In this document: one piece after another, positions 1 through 8,006 of the stretch
Numbering within the stretch: position 1 is the first letter of the stretch
How the letters are laid out: each line of letters starts with the position of its first letter
Source of the DNA: Ewingella sp963519305
Lineage (GTDB): Bacteria > Pseudomonadota > Gammaproteobacteria > Enterobacterales > Enterobacteriaceae
Assembly: GCA_963519305.1 (NCBI GenBank)
Contig: CAUQMS010000001.1
Location: forward strand, 310,001-374,000
Length of the DNA: 64,000 nucleotides
Direction: 5' to 3'
Translations under genes and position numbers: made by a program
The notes under the pieces: generated by a model
Database searches by the model: none
Told to the model about the DNA's origin: nothing
The model's input: the letters and a program-made list of their open reading frames with translations, nothing else

Positions 1-514
1 CCCAATTTCTGCGGATGACAAACGCAAACATTTCAGCGACGACCAATCCGATAACCATACCGGAAATAATATTTGCGCCACCTAACCAGTTTGCGCCCAC
101 CGCATAAGACTCACCGACGCTAAATGGCGTGACGGTCATAAAGGCAGCTACAGCCAATAAACCCGCAGAAAGAGGGTCGACTTTCCGCTCCTCTGCCAGC
201 GCCATGCCTATAAAGAAAGGCGCCATTAACGACATAATACCTAAGGTACCGTTATAAACATTGATCCCAATGGTTTTTAATCCGGCCAATGCCTCAATGG
301 TTGACGGTTCTAAACGAACACCTAATGAATAAAAGAAAGATCCGTCACCAAAATTCAGGAATACGTTATTAATTAAAACAAACATGGCTCCGGCCAGGGT
401 TAACGGCATTAACCTGATGAAACCATTTTTAATCGCATTAATATGCGGCTGTTTACCTATTTTGACGGCAAAAGGAAGGAGTATCTTCTCAAGTGAATCA
501 ATGGCTTTGCTCAT
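1..514 (-). CDS. chbC: PTS cellobiose/chitobiose-type IIC permease, 3' end beyond the window
   Basis: This is the N-terminal part (about 170 residues) of an enzyme IIC, the membrane channel of a lactose/cellobiose-family phosphotransferase system. The ATG at 514 follows an AAGGAAA ribosome site. The translation begins MSKAIDSLEKILLPFAVKIG and continues into hydrophobic segments with the family phrases RLMPLTLAGAMFVLINN and GTLGIMSLMAPFFIG. The frame stays open to base 1, so the C-terminal part lies outside. It sits 121 bases after the IIB gene on the same strand, the chbB-chbC order of E. coli. The substrate is inferred to be chitobiose from the near-match of the IIB partner. The IIA, regulator and hydrolase genes would lie outside the window. 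Confidence 0.9.
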   Translation of the reverse strand, partial: MSKAIDSLEKILLPFAVKIGKQPHINAIKNGFIRLMPLTLAGAMFVLINNVFLNFGDGSFFYSLGVRLEPSTIEALAGLKTIGINVYNGTLGIMSLMAPFFIGMALAEERKVDPLSAGLLAVAAFMTVTPFSVGESYAVGANWLGGANIISGMVIGLVVAEMFAFVIRRNW

Positions 515-635
515 TGTTATTTTCCTTTAATGCCGCCTTTTGACGGCCAGGGTATGAAGTTCGCTCTTTGACTGTTTTTTCTCTTTGACTTAAATATTCA
601 ATTTCAAATTAAAATAATACAAAAATATTAAATGA

Positions 636-956
636 CTACTGACTTGCTGCTTTTTTGATCGCCGCAACGGCGGCTTTCAGAACGCCTAATCCATCGATTT
701 TGCCGTACATGACAGAGTCGATCACTTCAACGGGTTTGCCCGGTAATATTTTTTGAATTTCTGCCAGCTTGTAGGCAATTTGAGGACCTAAAAGAACCAG
801 ATCCGCCGCCCCGCCTTTTTCAGCCGCCAGTGACTCAGAAAATGCTTCAATAATGACGGGCACTTCGTACTTTTCTGCCTGCGCCTTCATTTTCGAAACC
901 AGCAGCGAGGTGGACATTCCCGCCGAACAGAACAAATAGATGACTTTCTTTTCCAT
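636..956 (-). CDS. chbB: PTS chitobiose-type IIB component
   Basis: A 106-residue cytoplasmic phosphocarrier that takes phosphate from IIA and passes it to the sugar entering through IIC. The phosphorylated cysteine is Cys10 in the motif FCSAGMSTSL. Later blocks such as VLLGPQIAY and LGVLKAAVAAIKKAA match E. coli ChbB, and so does the length. A GTG directly upstream at 959 could also serve, but the family begins MEKK, so the ATG at 956 is preferred. AGGAGG lies 8 bases upstream. It is the first gene of the visible operon, and its control region is at 960-1130. Chitobiose is the most likely substrate, but other beta-linked disaccharides are possible. Confidence 0.93.
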   Translation of the reverse strand: MEKKVIYLFCSAGMSTSLLVSKMKAQAEKYEVPVIIEAFSESLAAEKGGAADLVLLGPQIAYKLAEIQKILPGKPVEVIDSVMYGKIDGLGVLKAAVAAIKKAASQ

Positions 957-1392
957 CACGACATCCTCCTATTCCATAGAAATCACAGGTCAGAGAGAGG
1001 GAACTCTTTCTGCCTGCAGCGACAATCAAAAGCTAAAATTCGATTGTCTCTGCCTGAAAGGAGTATAGAGCATCACATAAGTCTGACGATAATCTATCGT
1101 CCTCAAAAATTGTCTCTGCTTGACCATCCCTTATGACTCCCTTCACATATTGGGGAGAAAGTCCCTGTAAGCGCCTGACCACAAGCCACCCCGTCCGTCC
1201 GGAACATTTATAACAACAAGCGCCGGAGGCTCCTGCTTTTGGGCTCGGCGGTTTTAAAAACAGGGCTTTGTTTGACGGAGCAGCATCCCGGTAAAACAGG
1301 GCGGGTGGCCTGATAAGTGGCATGAGATTTTCGAATGAAGACAAAATCAGTGATAATATTGACCTGATAACAGTCAAATAGAGGGATTAAAT
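957..1392. promoter_or_regulatory. Divergent control region between chbB and ecotin
   Basis: This 436-base stretch separates two divergent genes and must hold both promoters. Near chbB there is a 15-base direct repeat with one mismatch, ATTGTCTCTGCCTGA at 1043-1057 and ATTGTCTCTGCTTGA at 1109-1123, spaced 66 bases start to start. Near ecotin, GATAAT at 1352-1357 could be a -10 box with a poor -35 (TTTCGA). The open frame at 1033-1377 on the minus strand has no convincing family features and is not called as a gene. Confidence 0.4.
1043..1123. repeat. Two-copy direct repeat upstream of chbB
   Basis: ATTGTCTCTGC plus four more bases occurs twice, at 1043-1057 and 1109-1123, with a single C/T difference. 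The 66-base spacing is about six helical turns, so both copies would face the same side of the DNA. That is compatible with an operator pair for a regulator such as ChbR or NagC, but the sequence does not identify which. Confidence 0.5.
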
Positions 1393-1905
1393 ATGAAACG
1401 AGGATTTTTGGCACTGTCTGGATTAATGATGGCTATGTCTGCAAGCAGCATGGCGGCCACTTCCAATGAGACGGCTGATATCAGCAAGCTTCCACTGGAA
1501 AAAGTCGCGCCTTATCCGAAAGCTGAAAAGGGAATGGTTCGTCAGGTTATTTACCTGCCTGCACTTGAGAACGAAAATGATTTCAAAGTCGAACTGCTGA
1601 TAGGGAAAACGCTGGAGGTAGATTGCAATCACTACATGATGGGAGGCAAATTGGTCAGTAAGACCCTCGAGGGATGGGGTTATGATTATTTAGTTCTGGA
1701 AAATATCTCTTCGCCGGCATCCACGATGATGGCATGTCCGGATAAGGTCAAAACGAAGAAATTCATCGCTGCGAATCTGGGTGAGAAGGCAATTGAGCGC
1801 TACAACAGCAAGCTGCCGATAGTTGTGTATGTCCCGAAGGATGTTGACGTGAAATATCGGGTATGGACGACCGATAATAACGTTAAATCCGCTGAGAATA
1901 AGTAA
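1393..1905 (+). CDS. eco: Ecotin, periplasmic serine protease inhibitor
   Basis: A 170-residue precursor of ecotin, which blocks trypsin-like serine proteases in the periplasm as a dimer. A signal peptide of about 21 residues ends at SSMAA. The mature protein has LEKVAPYP, KVELLIGKTLEVDCN, TLEGWGYDY and YNSKLPIVVYVP, all strongly conserved with E. coli ecotin. The reactive loop is SSPASTMMACP, with Met112 and Met113 as the expected P1 and P1' residues. Cys78 and Cys115 are placed for the known disulfide. The ATG follows AGAGGG. It is a single-gene unit, divergent from chbB and convergent with the end of the type VI locus. The C-terminal tail is a few residues longer than in E. coli. Confidence 0.96.
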   Translation: MKRGFLALSGLMMAMSASSMAATSNETADISKLPLEKVAPYPKAEKGMVRQVIYLPALENENDFKVELLIGKTLEVDCNHYMMGGKLVSKTLEGWGYDYLVLENISSPASTMMACPDKVKTKKFIAANLGEKAIERYNSKLPIVVYVPKDVDVKYRVWTTDNNVKSAENK

Positions 1906-1983
1906 AGCGAAACTGCGCCACGGGTTAGTGCAGTATTATTTCTCTTCGGATATGCGTTCGTTGATGGGATGTGAAATTGTCTT

Positions 1984-2025
1984 AATGCGGTTATATCGCC
2001 GTATTTAAGACGATAAAACCGCATT
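1984..2025. terminator. Hairpin between eco and the vasL-like gene
   Basis: AATGCGGTT pairs perfectly with AACCGCATT, and inside them TATCG pairs with CGATA around a short loop. It lies between two convergent genes, eco (plus) and the vasL-like gene (minus), so it probably ends transcription from one or both. There is no clear T-run, so intrinsic termination is not assured. Confidence 0.5.
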
Positions 2026-2055
2026 GGCCCGGAACCCTGTACCAGACCTTATTCT

Positions 2056-3420
2056 TTAAGGCTGCATACTGTTTGGTACCGGCACCAGTAACGCATACCG
2101 GTTCAGCAACTGCGCGAACTGGCTATCGAGTTGCATGACCAACTGAGGTGATACGTCATTTTTCTGCTGCTGAGCCTGAGCAAGTTTACGCAGTGATTCT
2201 TCTACCGGCGGCGTATTACCCAGTGTCTGCTGGAGAGCAAACACAGCGGACTTCAGCTGAGACACCGTCATATATTTACCGCGTTGTTCATCCAGTCCGT
2301 TGAGCTTATCCGCCAGCTGTTGTAACTGCACATTAGCGTCATGCCAGCTGTTCAGATTTTCCAGGGAGATAGCGTTGGCGTTGAGCTGCTGGGCCCATTT
2401 TTTGGCAAGCTCGGTTGTCGACGGATTTTCAGGCCACAGGCTTTGGGTCTGATGTACCAGCTGGCTGCCGGTATTCAGTACCCAGAGAGGCGGCAGTTTT
2501 GCCAGCCTGTTGGTTTGCTGTTGCGTGGCGGAGATCATCTCCGGCGCTGCTCTGCTCAGCATATCGGGCTGCTGGGTCTTCAGTTTTTCCAGCGCCTGCG
2601 CGTTCATCGGCTTTGGTAAGACCGGCAGTGTCGCTATGAGCTGCTCACCCGCAGGCGATTGGGAAAACACATTCATCCCCGCCTTAACACCGCTACCCAT
2701 GAGCAGAGTGACGACGATGCCCGCTACAAAGCCTTTCCACTGCAACTGACGCTTGGCTGGCGGTGCTGCGGCAATCACGACCTGCGGTTCTGCCTGTTCA
2801 GCGTGCCCGACATACACCCAGGGCTCGCGGTTTTCACTTACCCATTCCGGCCGTGCGGTTTCTGCAGCAGCAGGTAGCACGACGGCGGAGTCCGTGCTGG
2901 CGTGCATATTTTCCAGCCGGATGGCGGCACTGTGCATAAAGGTACTCAGGGCTGACAGCTGGCTGGCGTGTTTCAGTTCGAGGCGCTGCAGGGCATCACA
3001 TAACGTATTGATGTATTTTTCCGCCTGATAAATCAGCGGCAAGTCACGGTATTCCAGCGTGATGCTGCGCAGCATCTGCTGCAACCTCTGGCTCAGTCCG
3101 GAGAGGATCTCCATGCGTGTGTGCACCGGCTGCGGCCAGAACCCGGACCACTGGCGGGAGATCAGGGCTTCGAGGATCGCCAGCCCCTCATTCAGCCCGG
3201 ACAATCCGGCTAACTGCGTTCTAGCCTGCGCGTACCACGACGCCGTTTGCAACTCGATGCCGTTTTGCTGGAAAAGACCCAGACAGAGCTGTTCCACTTT
3301 TTTCCAGTCCACATCCGGACGTGCCGGGTGGGTTAATTTACTCAGTTCTTCACGCAAAGCGCCGTAATCGGCAAGCGCACGAGGGTCTCCCCCGGTGCGC
3401 AACTGGCGGTCAATAAACAT
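2056..3420 (-). CDS. vasL: Type VI secretion VasL-like protein (ImpA N-terminal domain)
   Basis: A 454-residue protein whose first 110 residues form an ImpA N-terminal domain, the fold shared with TssA (GGDPRALADYGALREEL, then SWYAQARTQLAGL near 61). One membrane segment lies at about 229-247 (GFVAGIVVTLLMGSGVKAG). The C-terminal 200 residues are glutamine-rich and helical, as in the VasL family. VasL/TagA-type proteins are membrane-anchored TssA relatives thought to act at the distal end or to brace the sheath during assembly. It is the last gene of the locus, 90 bases after an unknown gene. The true TssA is a separate gene at 15144-16733. The role is inferred from the family and context. 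Confidence 0.8.
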   Translation of the reverse strand: MFIDRQLRTGGDPRALADYGALREELSKLTHPARPDVDWKKVEQLCLGLFQQNGIELQTASWYAQARTQLAGLSGLNEGLAILEALISRQWSGFWPQPVHTRMEILSGLSQRLQQMLRSITLEYRDLPLIYQAEKYINTLCDALQRLELKHASQLSALSTFMHSAAIRLENMHASTDSAVVLPAAAETARPEWVSENREPWVYVGHAEQAEPQVVIAAAPPAKRQLQWKGFVAGIVVTLLMGSGVKAGMNVFSQSPAGEQLIATLPVLPKPMNAQALEKLKTQQPDMLSRAAPEMISATQQQTNRLAKLPPLWVLNTGSQLVHQTQSLWPENPSTTELAKKWAQQLNANAISLENLNSWHDANVQLQQLADKLNGLDEQRGKYMTVSQLKSAVFALQQTLGNTPPVEESLRKLAQAQQQKNDVSPQLVMQLDSQFAQLLNRYALLVPVPNSMQP

Positions 3421-3510
3421 GATGGATCCCTTTCAAAGGCGTCTGTTCAGACATCTTTGGTTAATTCAGAAGGTGGGTGCATTAAAATATTGAGGGCGGC
3501 AGAGGGGCGG

Positions 3511-3981
3511 TCAGGACAATAAACCTTCAACCATGTTGAAAAAGGCCTCCTCGTTGAACGTCTCTCCGGGCCGGGTAGACCAGCCCGCCGGACGCCATGT
3601 CCAGTGATTGTGCTCTGCACATCGCATGAATAATCGGCAAAGGGGTGTCGTGGTACCTTCAGCGCAGAGTGTGGCTTCCACGCAGCCCGTCACGCCCTGA
3701 CCATATAAAAATACAGGCGTGAATTTCACCGTTCTGTTTTCATAACGAAGCTGGATACCGGGAATACTGAACGGCCTCCCGCCCAGCAAAAACTCAACCA
3801 ATGACACGGGGGTGCTTTGCGTCTCAATGCCGGTGTCGGTCAGCCACGTCTCCATGTTCTCCAAAAGCTGACTCATCTGCTGCTGGAACTCTGCGATGTC
3901 GGCCTGACCTTTATTTTCAAACACGCCACCGCCTGGCTGCCTGTCCTGTAGTTTTTTTAAAAACCGCTCTTTTGCTGACAT
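3511..3981 (-). CDS. Unknown protein of the type VI locus, between tssE and vasL
   Basis: A 156-residue cytoplasmic-looking protein with no signal peptide or membrane segment. I do not recognise its family. The N-terminus is charged (MSAKERFLKKLQDRQPGG), followed by a possible helix (IAEFQQQMSQLLENMETWL). The C-terminal half is rich in beta-type residues and aromatics (HNHWTWRPAGW). An upstream GTG at 4014 abuts the tssE stop, but the ATG at 3981 has AGAGGA just before it and is preferred. Its place directly after tssE suggests a baseplate-linked accessory or chaperone function, which is inference from position only. Confidence 0.7.
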   Translation of the reverse strand: MSAKERFLKKLQDRQPGGGVFENKGQADIAEFQQQMSQLLENMETWLTDTGIETQSTPVSLVEFLLGGRPFSIPGIQLRYENRTVKFTPVFLYGQGVTGCVEATLCAEGTTTPLCRLFMRCAEHNHWTWRPAGWSTRPGETFNEEAFFNMVEGLLS

Positions 3982-4014
3982 ACTTCCTCTGTCATTGACG
4001 ATGGCAGGTGACAC

Positions 4015-4458
4015 TCAGAACCGGGTCTGACCATCAAGATAATGTTGCTGCTTCATGTGCCGGATAAGCACCCGGCCTTCCGGCATAAACGCGGTGCCAA
4101 AGCGCACCAGACCGAACTCTTTCAGTTCGGCATCAATACCGTATTCCAGATGCCCCGGCGCAGACTGCGGCAGCAGCACCACGTTGAGGCTTTTCAGGCG
4201 CGGTTCGTATTTCAGCAGCGTGTCGGAGAGCGTGGTCAGCAGGGAGTGCGCGGTGCCCGGCATTCCCTGCAAAATTTTGCTCATGTCGGGCAGGCCGTAA
4301 TCCGGCAGATGGCTGAGCGTACCGGCGCGACAGTTGAGAATGCGCTGCATGTTGTCGAGGACCGACATGATCACCTGATGGTCTTCGCTGACCTGATGGA
4401 GACTGAGGCCACCGGCGAAGTTACCAAGCAGCATTTCGTAGAGGGAGGGCTGTGGCAT
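4015..4458 (-). CDS. tssE: Type VI baseplate protein TssE (gp25-like)
   Basis: A 147-residue homologue of phage T4 gp25, the wedge protein that links the baseplate to the contractile sheath. The signature ILNCRAGTLSHLPDYGLPDM is the conserved gp25/TssE block, and KYEPRLKSLNVVL follows as in other TssE proteins. It lies one base after the tssJ stop and is followed without a gap by the frame of the next gene. This tight packing supports one operon tssF-tssG-tssJ-tssE. The length is normal for the family. Confidence 0.95.
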   Translation of the reverse strand: MPQPSLYEMLLGNFAGGLSLHQVSEDHQVIMSVLDNMQRILNCRAGTLSHLPDYGLPDMSKILQGMPGTAHSLLTTLSDTLLKYEPRLKSLNVVLLPQSAPGHLEYGIDAELKEFGLVRFGTAFMPEGRVLIRHMKQQHYLDGQTRF

Positions 4459-4459
4459 A

Positions 4460-5002
4460 TCATTTATCCTTCAGGGGCAACAGCGTCATCCCCTGATTAT
4501 TCATTTCAATCTGACGCGCTTTGTCCGGGTCGAGATCGTCCCGGCTCAGCACCACCCGCCAGGTGTTGTTAGCGATATCCGGCGCCAAAAACATCCCAGC
4601 AACCGCCACATACTGCGCATCTTTCTCCATCGGTACATCAATGCTTACGGCGGCGCCAGGACGAATTCTGATATCTTTTTCTGCCACCAGATCGGCTTTG
4701 ATAGCCGGACTGTCTTCGGCGAACAAGGAAGGGTAATCCGTACCATCAAAGGTTTTGCGGTCTTTTAGCTGATAGACACGCACGACGGTTGCCAGCGGGG
4801 CCCCCGTTGCATTGTTGTTTATCGCGTCCCGCGCTTTTATATCCAGATGCAGCGTTTTCACCTGCTTATAAAAGATGGATTTTGTCACGGCGACGGTGCC
4901 GTCACTGACCGTTTGGGTCAGCCCACATCCACTCAGGGTGGTTATCATTGCCAGTGTCAGTAACGTAAAACGGGTTTTACCAGCGGTAATCGCCATGTTC
5001 AT
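4460..5002 (-). CDS. tssJ: Type VI outer-membrane lipoprotein TssJ
   Basis: A 180-residue lipoprotein that joins TssL and TssM in the trans-envelope complex and anchors it to the outer membrane. The signal peptide ends with the lipobox LSGC, which makes Cys26 the lipidated residue. The mature part has the TssJ beta-sandwich pattern (RDAINNNATGAPLATVVRVYQLKD, and later RPGAAVSIDVPMEKDAQYVAVAGMF). The start at 5002 overlaps the end of tssG by 26 bases and has AAGGGAG upstream. The in-frame ATG at 4996 is an alternative. The protein is complete. Confidence 0.94.
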   Translation of the reverse strand: MNMAITAGKTRFTLLTLAMITTLSGCGLTQTVSDGTVAVTKSIFYKQVKTLHLDIKARDAINNNATGAPLATVVRVYQLKDRKTFDGTDYPSLFAEDSPAIKADLVAEKDIRIRPGAAVSIDVPMEKDAQYVAVAGMFLAPDIANNTWRVVLSRDDLDPDKARQIEMNNQGMTLLPLKDK

Positions 5003-6083
5003 CGGTCTCCCTTCGGTGAAGATTTTCCTGAACGCGCTGATAGCGGCCCAGATTAATAGTGATCATTTCAGTATTATTTTGTGGGTTAGAAGCGGGTCGC
5101 TGTGTCCGCATCACCGCTGTTCTGCCGAGCAGAACGCCCGTTTCTTTAGGCTGGCAGGAAAGTTGTGCATCCGGCAGTAATGAACGTAAAACGGACAGCT
5201 GCAAACGCACATGCAGCCGTGAACCCAGATAGACCTGCAATAACGCCAGTAAATCCGTATGTAACTGCCCGCCGGGCAGCCACTCTTTGGCTTCGTCGGG
5301 GTTGTCCGTTTTCAGTCGCAGCAGGACCTGGCTGTTGACGTCCGTGGCGTGGCTGCCCATCACCGGGCTGTTACTCATGCTGACGGGGCGACGCGCGCTC
5401 ATCGTCAGTGGGTTACGCAGCGGTATCCGGCAGCGGTCATGGGCTACCACGCGCGCCTCAGTTTCCGGGGCCAGCAACTGAACCAGCGCAATGATGCCCT
5501 CGCTGGTGCGCGTGGGCAGGCGCATCATGCTGGTTAGCGCCAGAAAGCGGGAGACCGGCGTGGCAATATTCTGCGCACAGCCTTCAATCCCCAGACCACA
5601 CAGGCTCAACAGGTACTTAGACGTTCTGTCTGTGCCGCCGGGCGCAAAGGTGGCCGGATAAGAGTACTTACGCCAGATGCGGTAGTACTGGGTGATCATC
5701 CGGTGATTGAAGATATCCAGAAAGTCACTGACCGCTTCATGCCCGTCCCGGCGCTGAGTCATGTCGTCGATATACGACGTGGGCAGCGGCGATTCCACCC
5801 CATACAACCCCATAAAGGTGGTGCGGACCGTCGGTGGAAGATGCGGATGTTCCGGCATTTCCATCCGTTTAAATTCACTGGCCGGAAATCCCATGCCCGG
5901 ATGTGGGCGAAAACGCACCGGATCATGCCTGACCTGCCAGTGACTGCCGAGGGCTGGCGCATCCGGCTGACTTTGCTCCAGTAACTGGCAGAAGCGATAA
6001 AACTGGGTATACGGCAGTTTATCGCGCAGATGCTCAATTAGCCGGGCAGACGCTGATTGTGATTCTCTTTCCATCGGATACAT
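4977..6083 (-). CDS. tssG: Type VI baseplate protein TssG
   Basis: A 368-residue baseplate wedge protein that partners TssF and TssE. Family features are the N-terminal LPYTQFYRFCQLLEQ, then the block with FRPHPGMGFPASEF, and SDFLDIFNHRMITQYYRIWRKYSYP. The C-terminal part (NPDEAKEWLPGG) is also typical. The start at 6083 overlaps the tssF end by 46 bases. An ATG three codons downstream, at 6074, is equally plausible (MERESQSASARL). The order tssF-tssG is nearly universal and supports the call. Confidence 0.95.
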   Translation of the reverse strand: MYPMERESQSASARLIEHLRDKLPYTQFYRFCQLLEQSQPDAPALGSHWQVRHDPVRFRPHPGMGFPASEFKRMEMPEHPHLPPTVRTTFMGLYGVESPLPTSYIDDMTQRRDGHEAVSDFLDIFNHRMITQYYRIWRKYSYPATFAPGGTDRTSKYLLSLCGLGIEGCAQNIATPVSRFLALTSMMRLPTRTSEGIIALVQLLAPETEARVVAHDRCRIPLRNPLTMSARRPVSMSNSPVMGSHATDVNSQVLLRLKTDNPDEAKEWLPGGQLHTDLLALLQVYLGSRLHVRLQLSVLRSLLPDAQLSCQPKETGVLLGRTAVMRTQRPASNPQNNTEMITINLGRYQRVQENLHRRETDEHGDYRW

Positions 6084-7801
6084 TTCCCGGCAGGCTGAAC
6101 GATAAGGGTAAGCTGATTGAACAGATGGATATCAGCGTAGAGAGCAAAGAAGCGGTTGAGCATTTCGCCGAACAGATGGATGTCGCCTTCGCCGGTAAAG
6201 CCGTTGCCGTCGAGCGTCACTTCAATGTCGATACCCCGCAGCAGAAAGCCCTTTTCAAAGCGTTGTATCTGGTGGTGCTGGACATTCTGAATGGCATCCA
6301 GACGCCGGTTGTTTAGTTCATCACTCTGCCAGTTGTACAGTTCGAGCGTCCCGCGCAGCACTTCCGCGCTGCTCATCAGGTTGAGATAGCTGGAACCTAG
6401 GTGACTCAATACCCGCCACTGGAAGTGATCTTCCGCCGGAGGATAGGCGGGCAGAGTGGGTTTACAGAGGTTGCGCACTTTCAGGGGCGTTTGTAGTACT
6501 GCTTCGCAGCGGTCCAGCAGCGTGCTCTTCAATGCCTTGCGCGGAAGCTGGCCGTTGGTGCCGGTAATTTTCAGCGATACCGCTTCACGCGAGAACAGCC
6601 GGTCTGCTTCCCACTGCTGGCCACCGAGGATCAGCCACGTATCATGCAGGCCGGTCACGCCGCGTTTCACCCGGGTGTGGAAATAGCGTTCCGGCGCATG
6701 ACGTCTTTGCATTCCGCCGCGATGGCGAAAACTGGTAAAGGGCACATAGGTGGCATCGGATGTGCGCTGAGAACCGGTCACTGAGTCCACGGAGTAAATT
6801 TCGGTATGCCCGTCCTGCAGCCTGCGCGGACGCAGCATATATTCACTTTCCAGACCGTTGACGATCAGCGGGTCCGCTTCCAGTGAGAACAGGTTGATCA
6901 CCGGCACACAGTGCAGGTGCAGCGCATCGTCTGTCACCGGCAGATCACTTTGCCACTGGCTGTCAAACACCACTTCAATATCAAAATACGCAATACCCGC
7001 TGGCAGCGTCACCGATTCCAGTCCGTTCAGATGCACGAACATAAACTTCTCACGGAAGGTGAAATATTCCAGCAACAGCTGATAGCCGCTGAACGCGCTT
7101 TCGCCTTTCGGCCATAGCAGGTCTTCATCGGCAAAGCCGCCGGGTGAGAACCAGCCATCCAGTTTTACCCGGTCAGCCTGATTGGGCAGACGCAAATAAA
7201 GCGCAGCCTGGCGGCGTGTCAGTGCCAGATGCAGCGCGCTGCTGACCGGCGCTTCACCCGCCAGATAAAAACAGAGGCGCTTTAAATCCACCTGTGACCA
7301 GTCAGCCTGCGGGCTGCAGGCCAGCCGTAGGCGCAGCACGGAACGGCCATCGGGCTCGCTAGCCATCACTACTTTGGAAACGGCGAGCGGATTGAGCGCC
7401 ATATCGCGCGTGGTGCGGTACTGACAGACAGTATTTTTCACACCTACCGGGCGGGAGTAGACTTCCATTCCGGCAGGCACAGTCTCAGCCATTTTCATCG
7501 ACGGAACATCTGGCGTCAGCGCGACAATAGAGAGCGAAGGGATGGTGCGCAGATAGTGCGGCCATAACATGCTCACCAAACCTTCGGTAAACTCCGGCAG
7601 GTCGTCATCAATTTTTTCACGCAGCCGCCCCATGGAGAAAGCAAAGCCTTCAAACAGGCGTTCCACATAAGGGTCAGGCGTGCCGGGTTTATCCAGATCG
7701 AGCATGGCTGCCCGGTCAGGGTGAGTTTGTGCAAACTCTTTCGCCGCATCGCGCAAATAGCGCATTTCGGCGTCGTAATAACGCAGGGTTTGGTCTTTCA
7801 T
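6038..7801 (-). CDS. tssF: Type VI baseplate protein TssF
   Basis: A 587-residue main baseplate wedge component. The N-terminus YYDAEMRYLRDAAKEFAQTHPDRA is diagnostic of TssF/VasA. It is followed by DPYVERLFEGFAFSMGRLREKIDDDLPEFTEGL, which matches the family closely. The size is as expected. It begins a tight set tssF-tssG-tssJ-tssE with overlapping ends. Upstream, about 200 bases separate it from the truncated DUF6396 gene, and these contain a short possible gene at 7818-7985. Confidence 0.96.
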   Translation of the reverse strand: MKDQTLRYYDAEMRYLRDAAKEFAQTHPDRAAMLDLDKPGTPDPYVERLFEGFAFSMGRLREKIDDDLPEFTEGLVSMLWPHYLRTIPSLSIVALTPDVPSMKMAETVPAGMEVYSRPVGVKNTVCQYRTTRDMALNPLAVSKVVMASEPDGRSVLRLRLACSPQADWSQVDLKRLCFYLAGEAPVSSALHLALTRRQAALYLRLPNQADRVKLDGWFSPGGFADEDLLWPKGESAFSGYQLLLEYFTFREKFMFVHLNGLESVTLPAGIAYFDIEVVFDSQWQSDLPVTDDALHLHCVPVINLFSLEADPLIVNGLESEYMLRPRRLQDGHTEIYSVDSVTGSQRTSDATYVPFTSFRHRGGMQRRHAPERYFHTRVKRGVTGLHDTWLILGGQQWEADRLFSREAVSLKITGTNGQLPRKALKSTLLDRCEAVLQTPLKVRNLCKPTLPAYPPAEDHFQWRVLSHLGSSYLNLMSSAEVLRGTLELYNWQSDELNNRRLDAIQNVQHHQIQRFEKGFLLRGIDIEVTLDGNGFTGEGDIHLFGEMLNRFFALYADIHLFNQLTLIVQPAGKCIRWKENHNQRLPG

Positions 7802-7817
7802 GTTATTCCAATTGAAA

Positions 7818-7985
7818 CTAGCTTTGATGAGGTCCGATAATTAAACGCAGGAACTGGATAGATATAGGAAAGAAAATACTATCAGCGGCAGCCGTCAGCG
7901 GTGTGAGCACAATATTGGTGGCAAGGTTTTTCAGATGAAAATCCGTTTTACTGCGCCACGAATAAAACTCAACGGTATAAGCCAT
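7818..7985 (-). CDS. Possible small protein, 55 residues, between the immunity copy and tssF
   Basis: An ATG at 7985 opens a frame of 55 residues starting MAYTVEFYSWRSKTDFHLKN and ending in a TAG at 7818. The second half is hydrophobic (LATNIVLTPLTAAADSIFFP) and resembles in style the C-terminal part of small YceK-type lipoproteins, but no signal peptide is present. No good ribosome site precedes it, and a stop codon lies directly upstream in frame. It may be a gene remnant left where the adjacent DUF6396 copy lost its C-terminus. Coding status is uncertain. Confidence 0.35.
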   Translation of the reverse strand: MAYTVEFYSWRSKTDFHLKNLATNIVLTPLTAAADSIFFPISIQFLRLIIGPHQS

Positions 7986-8006
7986 TTAAGATGGCCCGTT
8001 CCATTG

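Noticed and set aside
1033..1377. Open frame of 114 residues on the minus strand between chbB and eco
   Set aside because: No ribosome site, no domain, odd composition rich in serine, proline and arginine, and it covers the two divergent promoters. It may be a translated repeat but not a supported gene.
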